A stretch of 64,000 nt of DNA. It comes from Bacillus luti (GTDB lineage Bacteria; Bacillota; Bacilli; Bacillales; Bacillaceae_G). The notes under the pieces were generated by a model. The model did not search any database and had not been told where the DNA came from. It saw only the letters and a program-made list of their open reading frames with translations. The first letter of the stretch is position 1, and every line of letters begins with the position of its first letter. Positions 1 through 9,265 of this stretch are shown here, piece after piece. The position numbers were made by a program, and so were the translations under genes. The stretch is taken from NCBI RefSeq assembly GCF_001884105.1, contig NZ_MACI01000095.1, positions 62,001-126,000 on the forward strand, given 5' to 3'.

Positions 1-471
1 CTTTTAACGTCTTGTTACGCGGATTGTGTCCCGCTCTATTTTTATGCACCATCACATGGTATGATAGGACTTGCGCATGCTGGATGGAAAGGGACTGTAA
101 AAGAGATTGCAAATGAAATGATTCAAAAATGGAATGCAGAAGGGATTTCAAGTGATGAAATTCATGTTGCGATTGGACCGGCAATAGGGTCTTGTTGTTA
201 TGTTGTTGATGATAGAGTATTAACTGCAGCACAGCAAGTAGTAAACGGGTCTGTCCCCTATAAAAAAATTTCTGATGGGCAGTACGCAATTAATTTAAAA
301 GAAATTAATCGTATATTATGTGTACAAGCAGGTATAAAAGAAGAGCATATTGTAATGTCATCTCTTTGTACAAACTGTGAAGAACAACTATTTTTCTCTC
401 ATCGTCGTGATCAAGGAAAGACAGGGAGAATGTTGAGTTTCATAGGTTTTAAGGAGGAAGGAAGCAAATGA
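1..471 (+). CDS. ylmD: YfiH/YlmD family (PgeF) protein, C-terminal part
   Basis: The reading frame is open from base 1, so the true start lies before the window and roughly the last 156 residues are present. Family members are copper/zinc-binding enzymes first called multicopper polyphenol oxidases, more recently reported to act on purine nucleosides and as peptidoglycan editing factor. Visible conserved blocks are HAGWKGT, a GPAIGSCCYVV stretch with the metal-binding cysteine, and a C-terminal FFSHRRDQGKTGR with a metal-ligand histidine. It is the first visible gene of a tight cluster: its TGA overlaps the next ATG as ATGA. The family call is firm; the physiological substrate is not settled. 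Confidence 0.9.
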   Translation, partial: LLTSCYADCVPLYFYAPSHGMIGLAHAGWKGTVKEIANEMIQKWNAEGISSDEIHVAIGPAIGSCCYVVDDRVLTAAQQVVNGSVPYKKISDGQYAINLKEINRILCVQAGIKEEHIVMSSLCTNCEEQLFFSHRRDQGKTGRMLSFIGFKEEGSK

Positions 472-1142
472 CAGTGCAAGAAAATTTAGTAATTGTAAAC
501 GAAGCTATTAAAGCAACTTGCGCACGAGCTGGACGTTCGTTGCAAGATATTAAACTCGTTGCAGTTACAAAAACTGTAGGAATTGAAAAAACAAACGAAG
601 TAATTGAAGCTGGAATTATTGATTTAGGTGAAAATAGAAATGAAGGTTTCATACAGAAATATGAGCATTTTGGCTCAAAAGTTAATTGGCATTTTATTGG
701 CTCATTACAAACGAGAAAAGTAAAAGAAATCATTAATGAAATTGATTATTTACATTCATTAGATCGTCTTTCTTTGGCGAAAGAAATTCAAAAACGTGCC
801 GATAAGAAAGTGAAATGCTTTCTTCAAGTGAAAACCTCACCTGAAGAATCGAAGCAAGGGTTGGCAATAGAAGAGACGATATCTTTTATTCAAAGTTTGC
901 AAGAACTGGATAAGATTGAAGTGGTCGGACTAATGACGATGGCGCCATTTACGGAAGAAGAGGAAGAGGTTCGTCGCTGCTTTAAAAAGTTACGTGTGCT
1001 ACAAACAGAGGTGCAGGGGCTAGGATTGTCATATGCACCATGTAAAGAGTTATCAATGGGGATGTCCAATGACTACACGATTGCAATTGAAGAAGGTGCT
1101 ACATATATTCGTTTGGGAACGATTTTAGTAGGAAAAGCGTAA
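468..1142 (+). CDS. ylmE: YggS/PROSC-family PLP-binding protein
   Basis: This 224-residue protein belongs to the YggS/PLPBP family, which binds pyridoxal phosphate on a single TIM-barrel domain and buffers PLP and amino-acid homeostasis. The cofactor lysine is in the AVTK block near residue 35, followed by the family LGENRNE motif. The C-terminal [14 protein letters not shown] and RLGTILVG blocks form the phosphate-binding end. The ATG at 468 follows an AAGGAGG site at the end of ylmD and overlaps that stop codon, so the two genes are translationally coupled. In Bacillus it sits in the sepF-divIVA division cluster, although no direct division role is evident from sequence. Confidence 0.93.
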   Translation: MTVQENLVIVNEAIKATCARAGRSLQDIKLVAVTKTVGIEKTNEVIEAGIIDLGENRNEGFIQKYEHFGSKVNWHFIGSLQTRKVKEIINEIDYLHSLDRLSLAKEIQKRADKKVKCFLQVKTSPEESKQGLAIEETISFIQSLQELDKIEVVGLMTMAPFTEEEEEVRRCFKKLRVLQTEVQGLGLSYAPCKELSMGMSNDYTIAIEEGATYIRLGTILVGKA

Positions 1143-1161
1143 AAGGAAGGAGAATCTTATT

Positions 1162-1632
1162 ATGAGTTGGTCAAAAGTAAAATACTTCTTTTTTGATACA
1201 CCAGAAGAAAAAGAAGCAGCTCAATATAGCTATGAAAAGGAGCAAACAGACATGAAGAAGCAGCAAGATCCGCCAGAACAACAAGATGTTACGTTTCCAA
1301 AAGCGCAACCGAAACAAAATGTTGTGAGCATTGAAACGGCAAAGCAATCTTCAAAAGTTGTTTTATTAGAACCACGCACATATTCGGAAGCGCAAGGGAT
1401 TGCGGACCATTTAAAAGGTAGACGAGCTGTTGTAATTAATTTACAAAGAATGTCTACAGATCAAGCGGTACGTATCGTTGACTTTTTAAGTGGTACTGTA
1501 TACGCTATAGGCGGGGACATTCAAAAAATAGGACCGAAAACATTTATGTGTACACCTGAAAATGTAGATATTGTTGGTGCAATTTCAGAGTTATTCGGTG
1601 AAGAAGAAGAAACAAATATAAAGAGGTGGTAA
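1162..1632 (+). CDS. sepF: Cell division protein SepF
   Basis: SepF is a cytoplasmic Z-ring partner that binds the C-terminus of FtsZ, polymerises into rings and anchors to membrane by an N-terminal amphipathic helix. The 156-residue product fits the family. It has the short N-terminal helix ([12 protein letters not shown]), a variable charged linker to about residue 55, and the SepF/DUF552 core with [13 protein letters not shown] and AVVINLQRM blocks. The start has an AAGGAGA site eight bases upstream. It lies 19 bases after ylmE and 6 bases before ylmG. Confidence 0.96.
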   Translation: MSWSKVKYFFFDTPEEKEAAQYSYEKEQTDMKKQQDPPEQQDVTFPKAQPKQNVVSIETAKQSSKVVLLEPRTYSEAQGIADHLKGRRAVVINLQRMSTDQAVRIVDFLSGTVYAIGGDIQKIGPKTFMCTPENVDIVGAISELFGEEEETNIKRW

Positions 1633-1638
1633 TACGCC

Positions 1639-1902
1639 ATGACAACAGTTTTAATGGTGTTAAGTTATGCTTTCGAGATTTACTCGTGGGCACTTATTAT
1701 TTACATTCTCCTATCATGGTTTCCTGGTGCAAAGGAATCATCTTTTGGAGATTTCCTGTCACGAATTTGTGAACCGTATTTAGAACCATTCCGCAGATTT
1801 ATTCCGCCGCTTGGTATGATTGATATTTCTCCACTCGTTGCGATTTTTGCGTTAAAACTTGCTAAAAGTGGTTTGTTCAGTTTGTTTGGCTATTTCTTAT
1901 AA
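1639..1902 (+). CDS. ylmG: YggT family membrane protein
   Basis: An 87-residue protein with two hydrophobic segments (about residues 5-25 and 62-86) separated by a conserved polar loop, the hallmark of the YggT/YlmG family. The loop contains LLSWFPGAKESSFGDF and an EPYLEPFRRFIPP block typical of the family. Relatives lie beside division genes in bacteria and help nucleoid and thylakoid organisation in chloroplasts. The molecular activity is unknown. The start follows the AGAGGTGG end of sepF, indicating an operon. Confidence 0.9.
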   Translation: MTTVLMVLSYAFEIYSWALIIYILLSWFPGAKESSFGDFLSRICEPYLEPFRRFIPPLGMIDISPLVAIFALKLAKSGLFSLFGYFL

Positions 1903-1917
1903 TAAGAGGTTACATAC

Positions 1918-2685
1918 ATGAGCATTTACGAACATTTCAGACCAGATGAAGAGGTCTTTGTGGATAAAGTGTTAGAGTGGAAGCGAACGGCGGAGTACCA
2001 TCAAGTGAAATTAACAGATTTCCTTGATCCAAGACAGCAACAAATTGTTTCTATGGTAATTGGACAAGGAGATGTTGCTGTGCAATTCGATGGTGCAACG
2101 CCTCACGCGGAGCGTAAAAGAGCAATTATTTATCCAGATTATCTAGAATTAAATGAAGAAGAGTTTCAATTAGAAGTATTAGAAATTGACTATCCTTCCA
2201 AGTTTCATACGCTAGAGCATCGGCAAATATTAGGTACATTCATGTCTCTTGGTTTAACGAGAGAAAAATGTGGTGATATTTTGCTTCAAGAAAATCGTGC
2301 CCAAATTATAGTTGCGAAAGAAATCGTATCGTACATTGAGATGAACTTACAATCAATAGGGAAAGTAAAAGTCTCCTTATCATCAATACAAGGAGAACAA
2401 ATTCTGCAGATGCATGAAACGTGGGGAGAGAAATCTGGAACGGTTTCTTCACTTCGTTTAGATGTTATGCTAGCTGAAATGTTACATTTATCCAGACAGA
2501 AAGTACAACCTTTAATAAAAAATGGTTTAGTGAAAGTCAATTGGAAAACAGTGGAGCAAACTTCTTATGAATGTTATCCAGGAGATGTTTTTTCTGTAAG
2601 AGGATACGGACGAAGTAAATTATTTTCTGTAGAAGGTAAAACAAAACGCGACAAATGGAGAATTTTGTATGGTATACTAAAATGA
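1918..2685 (+). CDS. ylmH: S4-domain RNA-binding protein YlmH
   Basis: A 255-residue protein with a C-terminal S4 RNA-binding domain (about residues 181-240, from LRLDVMLAEMLHLSRQKVQ through the VNWKTVEQ strand). The N-terminal part is the YlmH-specific region. In B. subtilis this protein has been linked to ribosome-associated quality control, as a factor able to act on obstructed 50S subunits. That gives a possible functional link to rqcH at 25352-27061 in this window. The start follows an AAGAGG site. The last coding bases contain an extended minus-10 element that may serve divIVA. Confidence 0.9.
   Translation: MSIYEHFRPDEEVFVDKVLEWKRTAEYHQVKLTDFLDPRQQQIVSMVIGQGDVAVQFDGATPHAERKRAIIYPDYLELNEEEFQLEVLEIDYPSKFHTLEHRQILGTFMSLGLTREKCGDILLQENRAQIIVAKEIVSYIEMNLQSIGKVKVSLSSIQGEQILQMHETWGEKSGTVSSLRLDVMLAEMLHLSRQKVQPLIKNGLVKVNWKTVEQTSYECYPGDVFSVRGYGRSKLFSVEGKTKRDKWRILYGILK
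2670..2678 (+). promoter_or_regulatory. Candidate extended minus-10 promoter for divIVA
   Basis: TGGTATACT is an extended minus-10 element (TG plus one base, then TATACT) in the last codons of ylmH, about 100 bases before divIVA. No good minus-35 hexamer sits 17 bases upstream, which is tolerated for extended minus-10 promoters. A second TATAAT at 2730-2735 has no partner hexamer. A divIVA promoter is expected by analogy with B. subtilis; this exact site is inference. Confidence 0.4.
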
Positions 2686-2774
2686 TTGGTTTTTTAGAAG
2701 GAAATCCTCCTATTTTGTCGAAGAAAAGATATAATTGAAAGAGGAAATTTAGATAACTACTTGGAGGTGGCGTT

Positions 2775-3281
2775 GTGCCGTTAACACCATTAGACATTCA
2801 TAACAAAGAATTTGGTCGCGGATTCCGTGGCTATGATGAAGATCAAGTAAACGAGTTTCTTGATCAAATTATCAAAGATTATGAATTAGTCATTCGTGAG
2901 AAAAAAGCTTTAGAAGAAAAGGTTGCGCAATTAGAAGGAAAGTTAGATCATTTCTCTAATATTGAAGATACGTTAAACAAATCGATTGTTGTAGCACAAG
3001 AAGCAGCGGAAGAAGTAAAACGTAATGCGCAAAAAGAAGCGAAATTAATTGTACGTGAAGCTGAAAAGAATGCAGATCGTATTATTAACGAAGCTTTAGT
3101 AAAATCAAGAAAAGTTGCCTTTGATATTGAAGAGCTGAAGAAACAAGCAAAAGTATTCCGAACTCGTTTCCGTATGCTGTTAGAAACACAGCTTGAAATG
3201 TTAAACAACGATGATTGGGATAAGTTAATTGAGTTAGAAGACGAAGTGGACGAGCTGTTGAAAAAAGAAGAAACAGTGTAA
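2775..3281 (+). CDS. divIVA: Septum-site/polar scaffold protein DivIVA
   Basis: DivIVA is a coiled-coil protein that recognises negatively curved membrane at septa and poles, recruits MinJ/MinCD in bacilli and positions chromosome-anchoring proteins during sporulation. The 168-residue product begins with the conserved membrane-binding domain (PLTPLDIHNKEFGRGFRGYD, residues 2-21). It continues as heptad-rich coiled coil with many Glu, Lys and Ala residues to about residue 150. The start codon is GTG at 2775, six bases after a strong TTGGAGGTG site. It closes the ylm cluster, and the ileS promoter begins three bases after its stop. Confidence 0.97.
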   Translation: MPLTPLDIHNKEFGRGFRGYDEDQVNEFLDQIIKDYELVIREKKALEEKVAQLEGKLDHFSNIEDTLNKSIVVAQEAAEEVKRNAQKEAKLIVREAEKNADRIINEALVKSRKVAFDIEELKKQAKVFRTRFRMLLETQLEMLNNDDWDKLIELEDEVDELLKKEETV

Positions 3282-3283
3282 GC

Positions 3284-3312
3284 TTGACGTTTTTCTCATT
3301 ATTACATATAAT
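3284..3312 (+). promoter_or_regulatory. Sigma-A promoter of the ileS T-box transcript
   Basis: TTGACG at 3284-3289 and a perfect TATAAT at 3307-3312 are separated by exactly 17 bases. Transcription would begin near 3319, just upstream of the T-box leader. This is one of the best sigma-A promoters in the window. Confidence 0.85.
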
Positions 3313-3337
3313 TTTAAACAACATATTTATTAAGAAA

Positions 3338-3579
3338 AACGAAGATAGGGATAAGTACCTTTTCACACCTTATATAGCGAACTGAGGATGGTGTAAGCTC
3401 AGGATAAGGAGATAATGGGAATATCACCCTGGAGTTCCGCGCTGAACAAATAGAGTAAGCGTAGGCGTATATTCGCGTTAAGAATATAAAGAGGATCTTA
3501 TACATACGTATATGGTCTACTAGGGTGGTACCGCGGGAGACTTTCTCGTCCCTTTTGGGGATGAGAAGGTCTCTTTTTT
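3338..3579 (+). promoter_or_regulatory. T-box riboswitch leader of ileS (isoleucine)
   Basis: The hallmark T-box sequence AGGGTGGTACCGCG lies at 3522-3535. It is followed by a hairpin of GAGACTTTCTCGTCCC paired with GGGATGAGAAGGTCTC and a T-run, the transcription terminator that competes with the antiterminator. Stem I begins around 3338, and its specifier loop GGGAATATCACCC contains the isoleucine codon ATC at 3423-3425. In this family uncharged cognate tRNA pairs with the specifier and T-box to prevent termination, so ileS would be induced when charged tRNA-Ile is scarce. Specifier and downstream gene agree. Confidence 0.95.
3537..3579 (+). terminator. T-box attenuator terminator before ileS
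   Basis: A 16-base-pair stem (3537-3552 with 3558-3573, including a G-T pair) closes a short TTTTG loop and runs into six T residues. Its 5' arm follows the T-box sequence directly, so it is mutually exclusive with the antiterminator. Confidence 0.93.
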
Positions 3580-3627
3580 ATTCCGTTTTTTAAGTATTTC
3601 TTTTATACATGTAAGGAGGAATTGAGC

Positions 3628-6393
3628 ATGGAGTACAAAAATACATTACTGATGCCAAAAACAGAGTTCCCAATGCGTGGGAATTTACCAAAGCGTGAGC
3701 CTGCAATGCAAGAAAAATGGGCTGAAATGAACATTTATGAAAAAGTGCAAGAGCATACAAAAGGTCGTCCTTTATTTGTATTGCATGATGGACCTCCATA
3801 TGCGAATGGTGACATTCATATGGGACATGCATTAAATAAAGTATTGAAAGACTTTATTGTTCGCTATAAATCAATGACTGGTTTCAGTGCACCATATGTA
3901 CCAGGTTGGGATACGCACGGTTTACCAATTGAGCAAGCTTTAACAAATAAAGGTGTAAAACGTAAAGAAATGACGGTTGCTGAGTTCCGTAAGTTATGTG
4001 CAGAGTACGCATATGAGCAAGTAGAGCGTCAACGTGAACAATTTAAGCGTCTAGGTGTACGTGCAGATTGGGATAATCCATATATTACTTTAGAGCCAGC
4101 TTATGAAGCACAACAAATTAAAGTGTTTGGTGACATGGCGAAAAAAGGTTATATCTATAAAGGACAAAAGCCAGTTTACTGGTCTCCAACGAGTGAATCA
4201 GCTTTAGCAGAAGCTGAAATTGAATATCAAGATAAAAAATCAGCATCTATTTACGTAGCATTCCCTGTTAAAGATGGAAAGAACGTATTAGAAGGTGATG
4301 AGAAATTCATTATCTGGACAACAACACCTTGGACGTTACCTGCAAACTTAGGTATTTCTGTTCATCCAGAACTTGAATATAGCATTGTAAAAGTAAATGA
4401 TGAGAAATATATCATCGCTTCTGAGCTGTTTGAGACAGTTGCAAAAACGTTAGAATGGGAAAATGCTGAAGTTGTGAAAACGGTAAAAGGTAGCGAACTT
4501 GAGTATACAGTTGCAAAACATCCATTCTACGATCGTGATTCATTAGTTATGCTAGGAGATCATGTAACAACAGATGCAGGTACAGGTTGTGTTCATACAG
4601 CACCTGGACACGGGGAAGATGACTTCGTTGTTGGTAAAAAGTATGGATTAGAAGTACTTTGCCCAGTTGATGATAAAGGTGTATTAACGAATGAAGCACC
4701 TGGATTTGAAGGCTTATTCTATGATAAAGCTAACAAGCCAATTACAGAAAAATTAGAAGAAGTAGGCGCGTTATTGAAACTAACATTCATTACGCATTCA
4801 TACCCACATGATTGGAGAACGAAAAAACCAATTATTTTCCGTGCGACAGCACAATGGTTTGCATCTATTGAAGCATTCCGTAAAGAGTTATTAGAAGCTG
4901 TTGCGGAAACAAAATGGGTACCAGCATGGGGAGAAACTCGTCTTCATAATATGGTTCGTGACCGTGGTGATTGGTGTATTTCTCGTCAGCGTGCATGGGG
5001 TGTGCCAATTCCTGTATTCTATGCAGAGAATGGGGATCCAATTATTACGGATGAAACAATTAACCATGTAGCAGATTTATTCCGTGAGCACGGTTCTAAC
5101 GTATGGTTCGAGCGTGAAGCGGAAGATCTATTACCAGAAGGATTTACACATCCAGGTAGCCCAAATGGCGAATTCCGTAAAGAAACAGACATCATGGATG
5201 TATGGTTCGACTCAGGTTCTTCTCACCAAGCGGTATTAGAAGAGCGCGATGACTTACAACGTCCAGCTGATTTATATTTAGAAGGATCTGACCAATATCG
5301 TGGTTGGTTTAACTCTTCATTATCAACAGCAGTTGCTGTAACAGGTAAAGCTCCATATAAAGGCGTACTAAGCCATGGTTTCGTATTAGATGGTGAAGGA
5401 CGTAAAATGAGTAAGTCGATTGGAAACATCGTCGTACCGAAGAAAATTATGGATCAATTAGGTGGAGACATCTTACGCTTATGGGTATCTTCTGTTGACT
5501 ATCAATCTGACGTACGTATTTCAGATGATATTTTAAAACAAGTAGCAGAAGTGTATCGTAAAATCCGTAACACATTCCGTTTCTTATTAGGAAACTTAGA
5601 TGACTTTAAGCCAAGTGAAAATACAGTAGCGGTAGCTGAACTTCGTGAAGTAGATCGTTATATGTTAGTGAAATTAAATGACTTAATTACAAAAGTAAAA
5701 GAAGCATATGAGACATACGACTTCGCTGCTGTGTATCATGCAATTCACAACTTCTGTACAATTGATTTAAGTTCATTCTATTTAGACTTTGCAAAAGACA
5801 TTTTATACATTGAAGGTGCAAACCATGCAGATCGTCGTGCAATTCAAACTGTATTATATGATGTTCTTGTTGCACTGACGAAACTTGTAACACCAATCTT
5901 ACCGCATACAGCTGATGAAGTATGGCCATATGTTCCGGGTGTAACTGAAGAAAGCGTACAATTAACTGATATGCCAGAAGCTGCAGAAATAGATGGTGCG
6001 GAAGCATTAAAAACAAAATGGGATGCATTTATGACATTACGTGATGATGTATTAAAGGCGTTAGAAGTAGCGCGTAATGAAAAAGTCATCGGTAAGTCAT
6101 TAAATGCAAGCATTACACTATATCCAACTGCAGAAATGAAAGCTATGTTAGAGTCTATTAGTGAAGACTTAAAGCAATTATTCATTGTTTCTGAGTATAA
6201 GCTTGGTGGTCTAATGGAAGAAGCTCCAGCAGATGCGCCAAAATATGAGCATACAGCGGTTGTTGTTGCTCAAGCAACTGGTGAAACATGTGAACGTTGT
6301 TGGGTAGTTTCAGAAACAATTGGTAAAGATGCTGAACATGAAACATTATGTGAGCGTTGTGCAACAGTTGTTAAAGAAAACTATGTAAAATAA
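3628..6393 (+). CDS. ileS: Isoleucyl-tRNA synthetase
   Basis: IleS charges tRNA-Ile and edits misactivated valine. With the ATG at 3628 the product is 921 residues, the usual Bacillus length. A longer TTG start at 3622 is only one base from the AAGGAGGA site, whereas 3628 is seven bases away. Class I motifs are HMGH at residues 64-67 (within [11 protein letters not shown]) and KMSKS at 593-597. The editing domain is the insert between them, with [10 protein letters not shown]. Near the C-terminus paired CERC motifs (CERCWV and CERCATVV) form the zinc site. This is the bacterial type with a C-terminal zinc finger. Confidence 0.98.
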   Translation: MEYKNTLLMPKTEFPMRGNLPKREPAMQEKWAEMNIYEKVQEHTKGRPLFVLHDGPPYANGDIHMGHALNKVLKDFIVRYKSMTGFSAPYVPGWDTHGLPIEQALTNKGVKRKEMTVAEFRKLCAEYAYEQVERQREQFKRLGVRADWDNPYITLEPAYEAQQIKVFGDMAKKGYIYKGQKPVYWSPTSESALAEAEIEYQDKKSASIYVAFPVKDGKNVLEGDEKFIIWTTTPWTLPANLGISVHPELEYSIVKVNDEKYIIASELFETVAKTLEWENAEVVKTVKGSELEYTVAKHPFYDRDSLVMLGDHVTTDAGTGCVHTAPGHGEDDFVVGKKYGLEVLCPVDDKGVLTNEAPGFEGLFYDKANKPITEKLEEVGALLKLTFITHSYPHDWRTKKPIIFRATAQWFASIEAFRKELLEAVAETKWVPAWGETRLHNMVRDRGDWCISRQRAWGVPIPVFYAENGDPIITDETINHVADLFREHGSNVWFEREAEDLLPEGFTHPGSPNGEFRKETDIMDVWFDSGSSHQAVLEERDDLQRPADLYLEGSDQYRGWFNSSLSTAVAVTGKAPYKGVLSHGFVLDGEGRKMSKSIGNIVVPKKIMDQLGGDILRLWVSSVDYQSDVRISDDILKQVAEVYRKIRNTFRFLLGNLDDFKPSENTVAVAELREVDRYMLVKLNDLITKVKEAYETYDFAAVYHAIHNFCTIDLSSFYLDFAKDILYIEGANHADRRAIQTVLYDVLVALTKLVTPILPHTADEVWPYVPGVTEESVQLTDMPEAAEIDGAEALKTKWDAFMTLRDDVLKALEVARNEKVIGKSLNASITLYPTAEMKAMLESISEDLKQLFIVSEYKLGGLMEEAPADAPKYEHTAVVVAQATGETCERCWVVSETIGKDAEHETLCERCATVVKENYVK

Positions 6394-6399
6394 TAAGGA

Positions 6400-6430
6400 A
6401 TGACTGCACGTAAAGTGCAGTCATTTTTTT
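6400..6430 (+). terminator. Intrinsic terminator of ileS
   Basis: ATGACTGCAC (6400-6409) and GTGCAGTCAT (6415-6424) form a perfect 10-base-pair stem with a five-base loop, ending in seven T residues. Confidence 0.93.
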
Positions 6431-6519
6431 GTTGACAGTATATTGAAATAACTTTCACTCTCTTTCCTATGAAGGAAAAATGTGTGTGAGGTAAGCAAAT
6501 TGATTTCGGACACACTAAC

Positions 6520-6547
6520 TGTACATTACAGCTAGGAGGAATGTACA
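6520..6547 (+). promoter_or_regulatory. Hairpin holding the ylyA ribosome-binding site in its loop
   Basis: TGTACATT at 6520-6527 is the perfect reverse complement of AATGTACA at 6540-6547. The 12-base loop between them carries nearly the whole Shine-Dalgarno sequence (AGGAGG), and the stem ends one base before the GTG start at 6549. The geometry is directly visible; a regulatory role is inference. Confidence 0.5.
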
Positions 6548-6548
6548 C

Positions 6549-6878
6549 GTGAATGAAATCTACATGGAAATAAAAGAAGAATTGCAATTGATGAGAAAAG
6601 AGTTGCAAGAGAGACTAGCTAAAGAAGTAATGCATAAATACGATATGGAGTTTAGTGGGGAGCTCGGATATGAAATTCAGGAAGAGATAAAGAAAAAATT
6701 GCTCTTACATGATATGAAAGAGGACTTAAAGGATGTAGAACGTGCATTATTTAAAATGGAAATAGATATGTACGGTATTTGTGAAGAAACGGGGAGAGTA
6801 ATTTCGGTAAAACAAATGAAAACAATGCCCACTGCCCGTACGATTCATGAATTTTTCTATGAAAAGGTAAATGTATGA
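6549..6878 (+). CDS. ylyA: YlyA-like, DksA/TraR-related RNA polymerase-binding protein
   Basis: A 109-residue, highly charged protein. Its C-terminal half resembles the DksA/TraR zinc-finger region (ALFKMEIDMYGICEETGRVI, then MPTAR), but only one of the usual four cysteines is kept, so it probably does not bind zinc. Position between ileS and lspA and the degenerate DksA fold match B. subtilis YlyA, reported to bind RNA polymerase and influence forespore genes for germination. The start is GTG at 6549, eight bases after TAGGAGGA. An 8-base-pair hairpin encloses the ribosome-binding site. Orthology is well supported by position and weakly by length. Confidence 0.75.
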   Translation: MNEIYMEIKEELQLMRKELQERLAKEVMHKYDMEFSGELGYEIQEEIKKKLLLHDMKEDLKDVERALFKMEIDMYGICEETGRVISVKQMKTMPTARTIHEFFYEKVNV

Positions 6879-6939
6879 ATACGCACAACGATATTATATT
6901 ACCTTTTTTTAATTTATTTTATTCTTCTATAAAGGTTCA

Positions 6940-7461
<522 letters not shown>

Positions 7462-7465
7462 TTGA

Positions 7466-8374
7466 ATGAGTGAAGTAGTACAAGTAACAGTAGCAGAAGA
7501 ACAAAAGAGCGAGCGAATTGATAAATTCGTTGCAGAAATAAACAGTGAATGGTCACGTTCACAAGTGCAGCAATGGATTAAAGATGCTGTTGTAACAGTA
7601 AATGGGAAAGTGGTTAAAGGGAATTATAAAGTTAAAGCAAATGATGAAATTACAGTAACGATTCCTGAACCAGAAGCATTAGATATTCAACCAGAAGATA
7701 TGAATTTAGAAATTTATTATGAAGATGCAGATGTACTTGTTGTAAATAAGCCACGTGGTATGGTTGTACATCCAGCGCCAGGGCATACAAGCGGTACGCT
7801 TGTAAACGGACTTATGCACCATTGTACAGATTTATCAGGTATTAACGGTGTAATGCGCCCTGGTATTGTGCATCGTATTGATAAAGATACATCTGGCCTA
7901 TTAATGGTTGCAAAAAATGATATGGCACACGAGTCACTTGTAAATCAACTTGTAGCAAAAACAGTAACAAGACGTTACAAAGCGATTGTGCACGGTGTTA
8001 TTCCGCATGATAAGGGAACTATCGATGCACCAATTGGCCGTGATAAGAAAGAGCGTCAAAGTATGACAGTTGATGAAAATGGTAAGAACGCTGTTACTCA
8101 CTTCCAAGTGTTAGAGCGCTTCAAAGATTTCACACTTGTAGAATGTCGTTTAGAAACGGGACGTACGCACCAAATTCGTGTTCATATGAAATATATTGGC
8201 TATCCACTTGCGGGAGATCCCAAGTATGGACCAAAGAAAACATTAGATATGAATGGACAAGCACTTCATGCAGGTATTTTAGGATTTGACCATCCTCGTA
8301 CTGGTGAATATATTCAGTTTGAAGCACCTATTCCAGAAGTGTTTGAAGATGCATTAAATATTTTACGAAAATAG
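7466..8374 (+). CDS. ylyB: RluD-family 23S rRNA-type pseudouridine synthase (YlyB)
   Basis: A 302-residue RluA/RluD-family enzyme that isomerises uridine in structured RNA, probably helix 69 of 23S rRNA by analogy with RluD. It has an N-terminal S4 domain (about residues 15-75, SERIDKFVAE... and VNGKVVKGNYKV). The catalytic motif is HRIDKDTSGLL with the essential aspartate at 139. The C-terminal block LETGRTHQIRVH is typical of the family. The promoter and PyrR attenuator of the next operon begin immediately after its stop. The exact target uridines cannot be read from sequence. Confidence 0.93.
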   Translation: MSEVVQVTVAEEQKSERIDKFVAEINSEWSRSQVQQWIKDAVVTVNGKVVKGNYKVKANDEITVTIPEPEALDIQPEDMNLEIYYEDADVLVVNKPRGMVVHPAPGHTSGTLVNGLMHHCTDLSGINGVMRPGIVHRIDKDTSGLLMVAKNDMAHESLVNQLVAKTVTRRYKAIVHGVIPHDKGTIDAPIGRDKKERQSMTVDENGKNAVTHFQVLERFKDFTLVECRLETGRTHQIRVHMKYIGYPLAGDPKYGPKKTLDMNGQALHAGILGFDHPRTGEYIQFEAPIPEVFEDALNILRK

Positions 8375-8376
8375 TA

Positions 8377-8405
8377 TTGACAAATCACACGAAAACTGAG
8401 ATACT
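8377..8405 (+). promoter_or_regulatory. Sigma-A promoter of the pyr operon
   Basis: TTGACA at 8377-8382 and GATACT at 8400-8405 are spaced by 17 bases, directly after the ylyB stop codon. Transcription would start near 8412, upstream of the first PyrR binding loop. No other convincing promoter was seen before pyrE. Confidence 0.85.
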
Positions 8406-8426
8406 GACAACAGTTAAATAATGATC

Positions 8427-8533
8427 CTTTAACACAGCCCCGTGAGGTTGAGAAGGTAACGGTTTGAAATACTTAGGGTATGCTGTACCCTTTTTTCAAA
8501 AGTCCTCTCGCACACGCTGAGAGGACTTTTTTT
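8427..8533 (+). promoter_or_regulatory. PyrR-dependent attenuator 1 (pyrR leader)
   Basis: The anti-antiterminator has the PyrR recognition loop in CCCCGTGAGGTTG (8438-8450), flanked by CCTTTAACACAG and AGAAGG. A terminator follows: AAAGTCCTCTC pairs with GAGAGGACTTT around 8499-8529, ending in a T-run. In the known mechanism, UMP-bound PyrR stabilises the binding loop, blocks the antiterminator and causes termination when pyrimidines are plentiful. Confidence 0.92.
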
Positions 8534-8574
8534 ATACCATTCCTCTCATGCAAGAAAAAAGCTTGGAGGTGTAG

Positions 8575-9120
<546 letters not shown>

Positions 9121-9121
9121 G

Positions 9122-9231
9122 CCCTTTTAAATGTAGTCCTGTGAGGCTGCCAAAGGGTCTTGGCTTTCATATGTCAAATTTGGCATACGAAAGTATAGGA
9201 CTCTTTGTGCACAGGCGCAAAGAGTTTTTTT
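9122..9231 (+). promoter_or_regulatory. PyrR-dependent attenuator 2 (pyrR-pyrP gap)
   Basis: CCCTTT (9122-9127) pairs with AAAGGG (9152-9157) around the recognition loop AGTCCTGTGAGGCTG. The terminator is ACTCTTTGTGC (9200-9210) with GCGCAAAGAGT (9215-9225) and a T-run to 9231. The region between holds the antiterminator sequences. Layout and loop consensus match attenuators 1 and 3. Confidence 0.93.
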
Positions 9232-9265
9232 ATTGTAAAGATTGCAACTGAAGGAGGATGTAACA

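Noticed and set aside
2697-2735. TATAAT at 2730-2735 and a small AGGA/TCCT repeat before divIVA
   Set aside because: No minus-35 at a usable distance and the repeat stem is only four bases; the extended minus-10 at 2670 is the better candidate.
3622-3627. TTG start giving a two-residue longer IleS
   Set aside because: It lies one base after the ribosome-binding site; the ATG at 3628 has correct spacing and the family length.
6432-6470. TTGACA at 6432 as promoter for ylyA
   Set aside because: No minus-10 hexamer appears 16 to 18 bases downstream; it mainly follows the ileS terminator.
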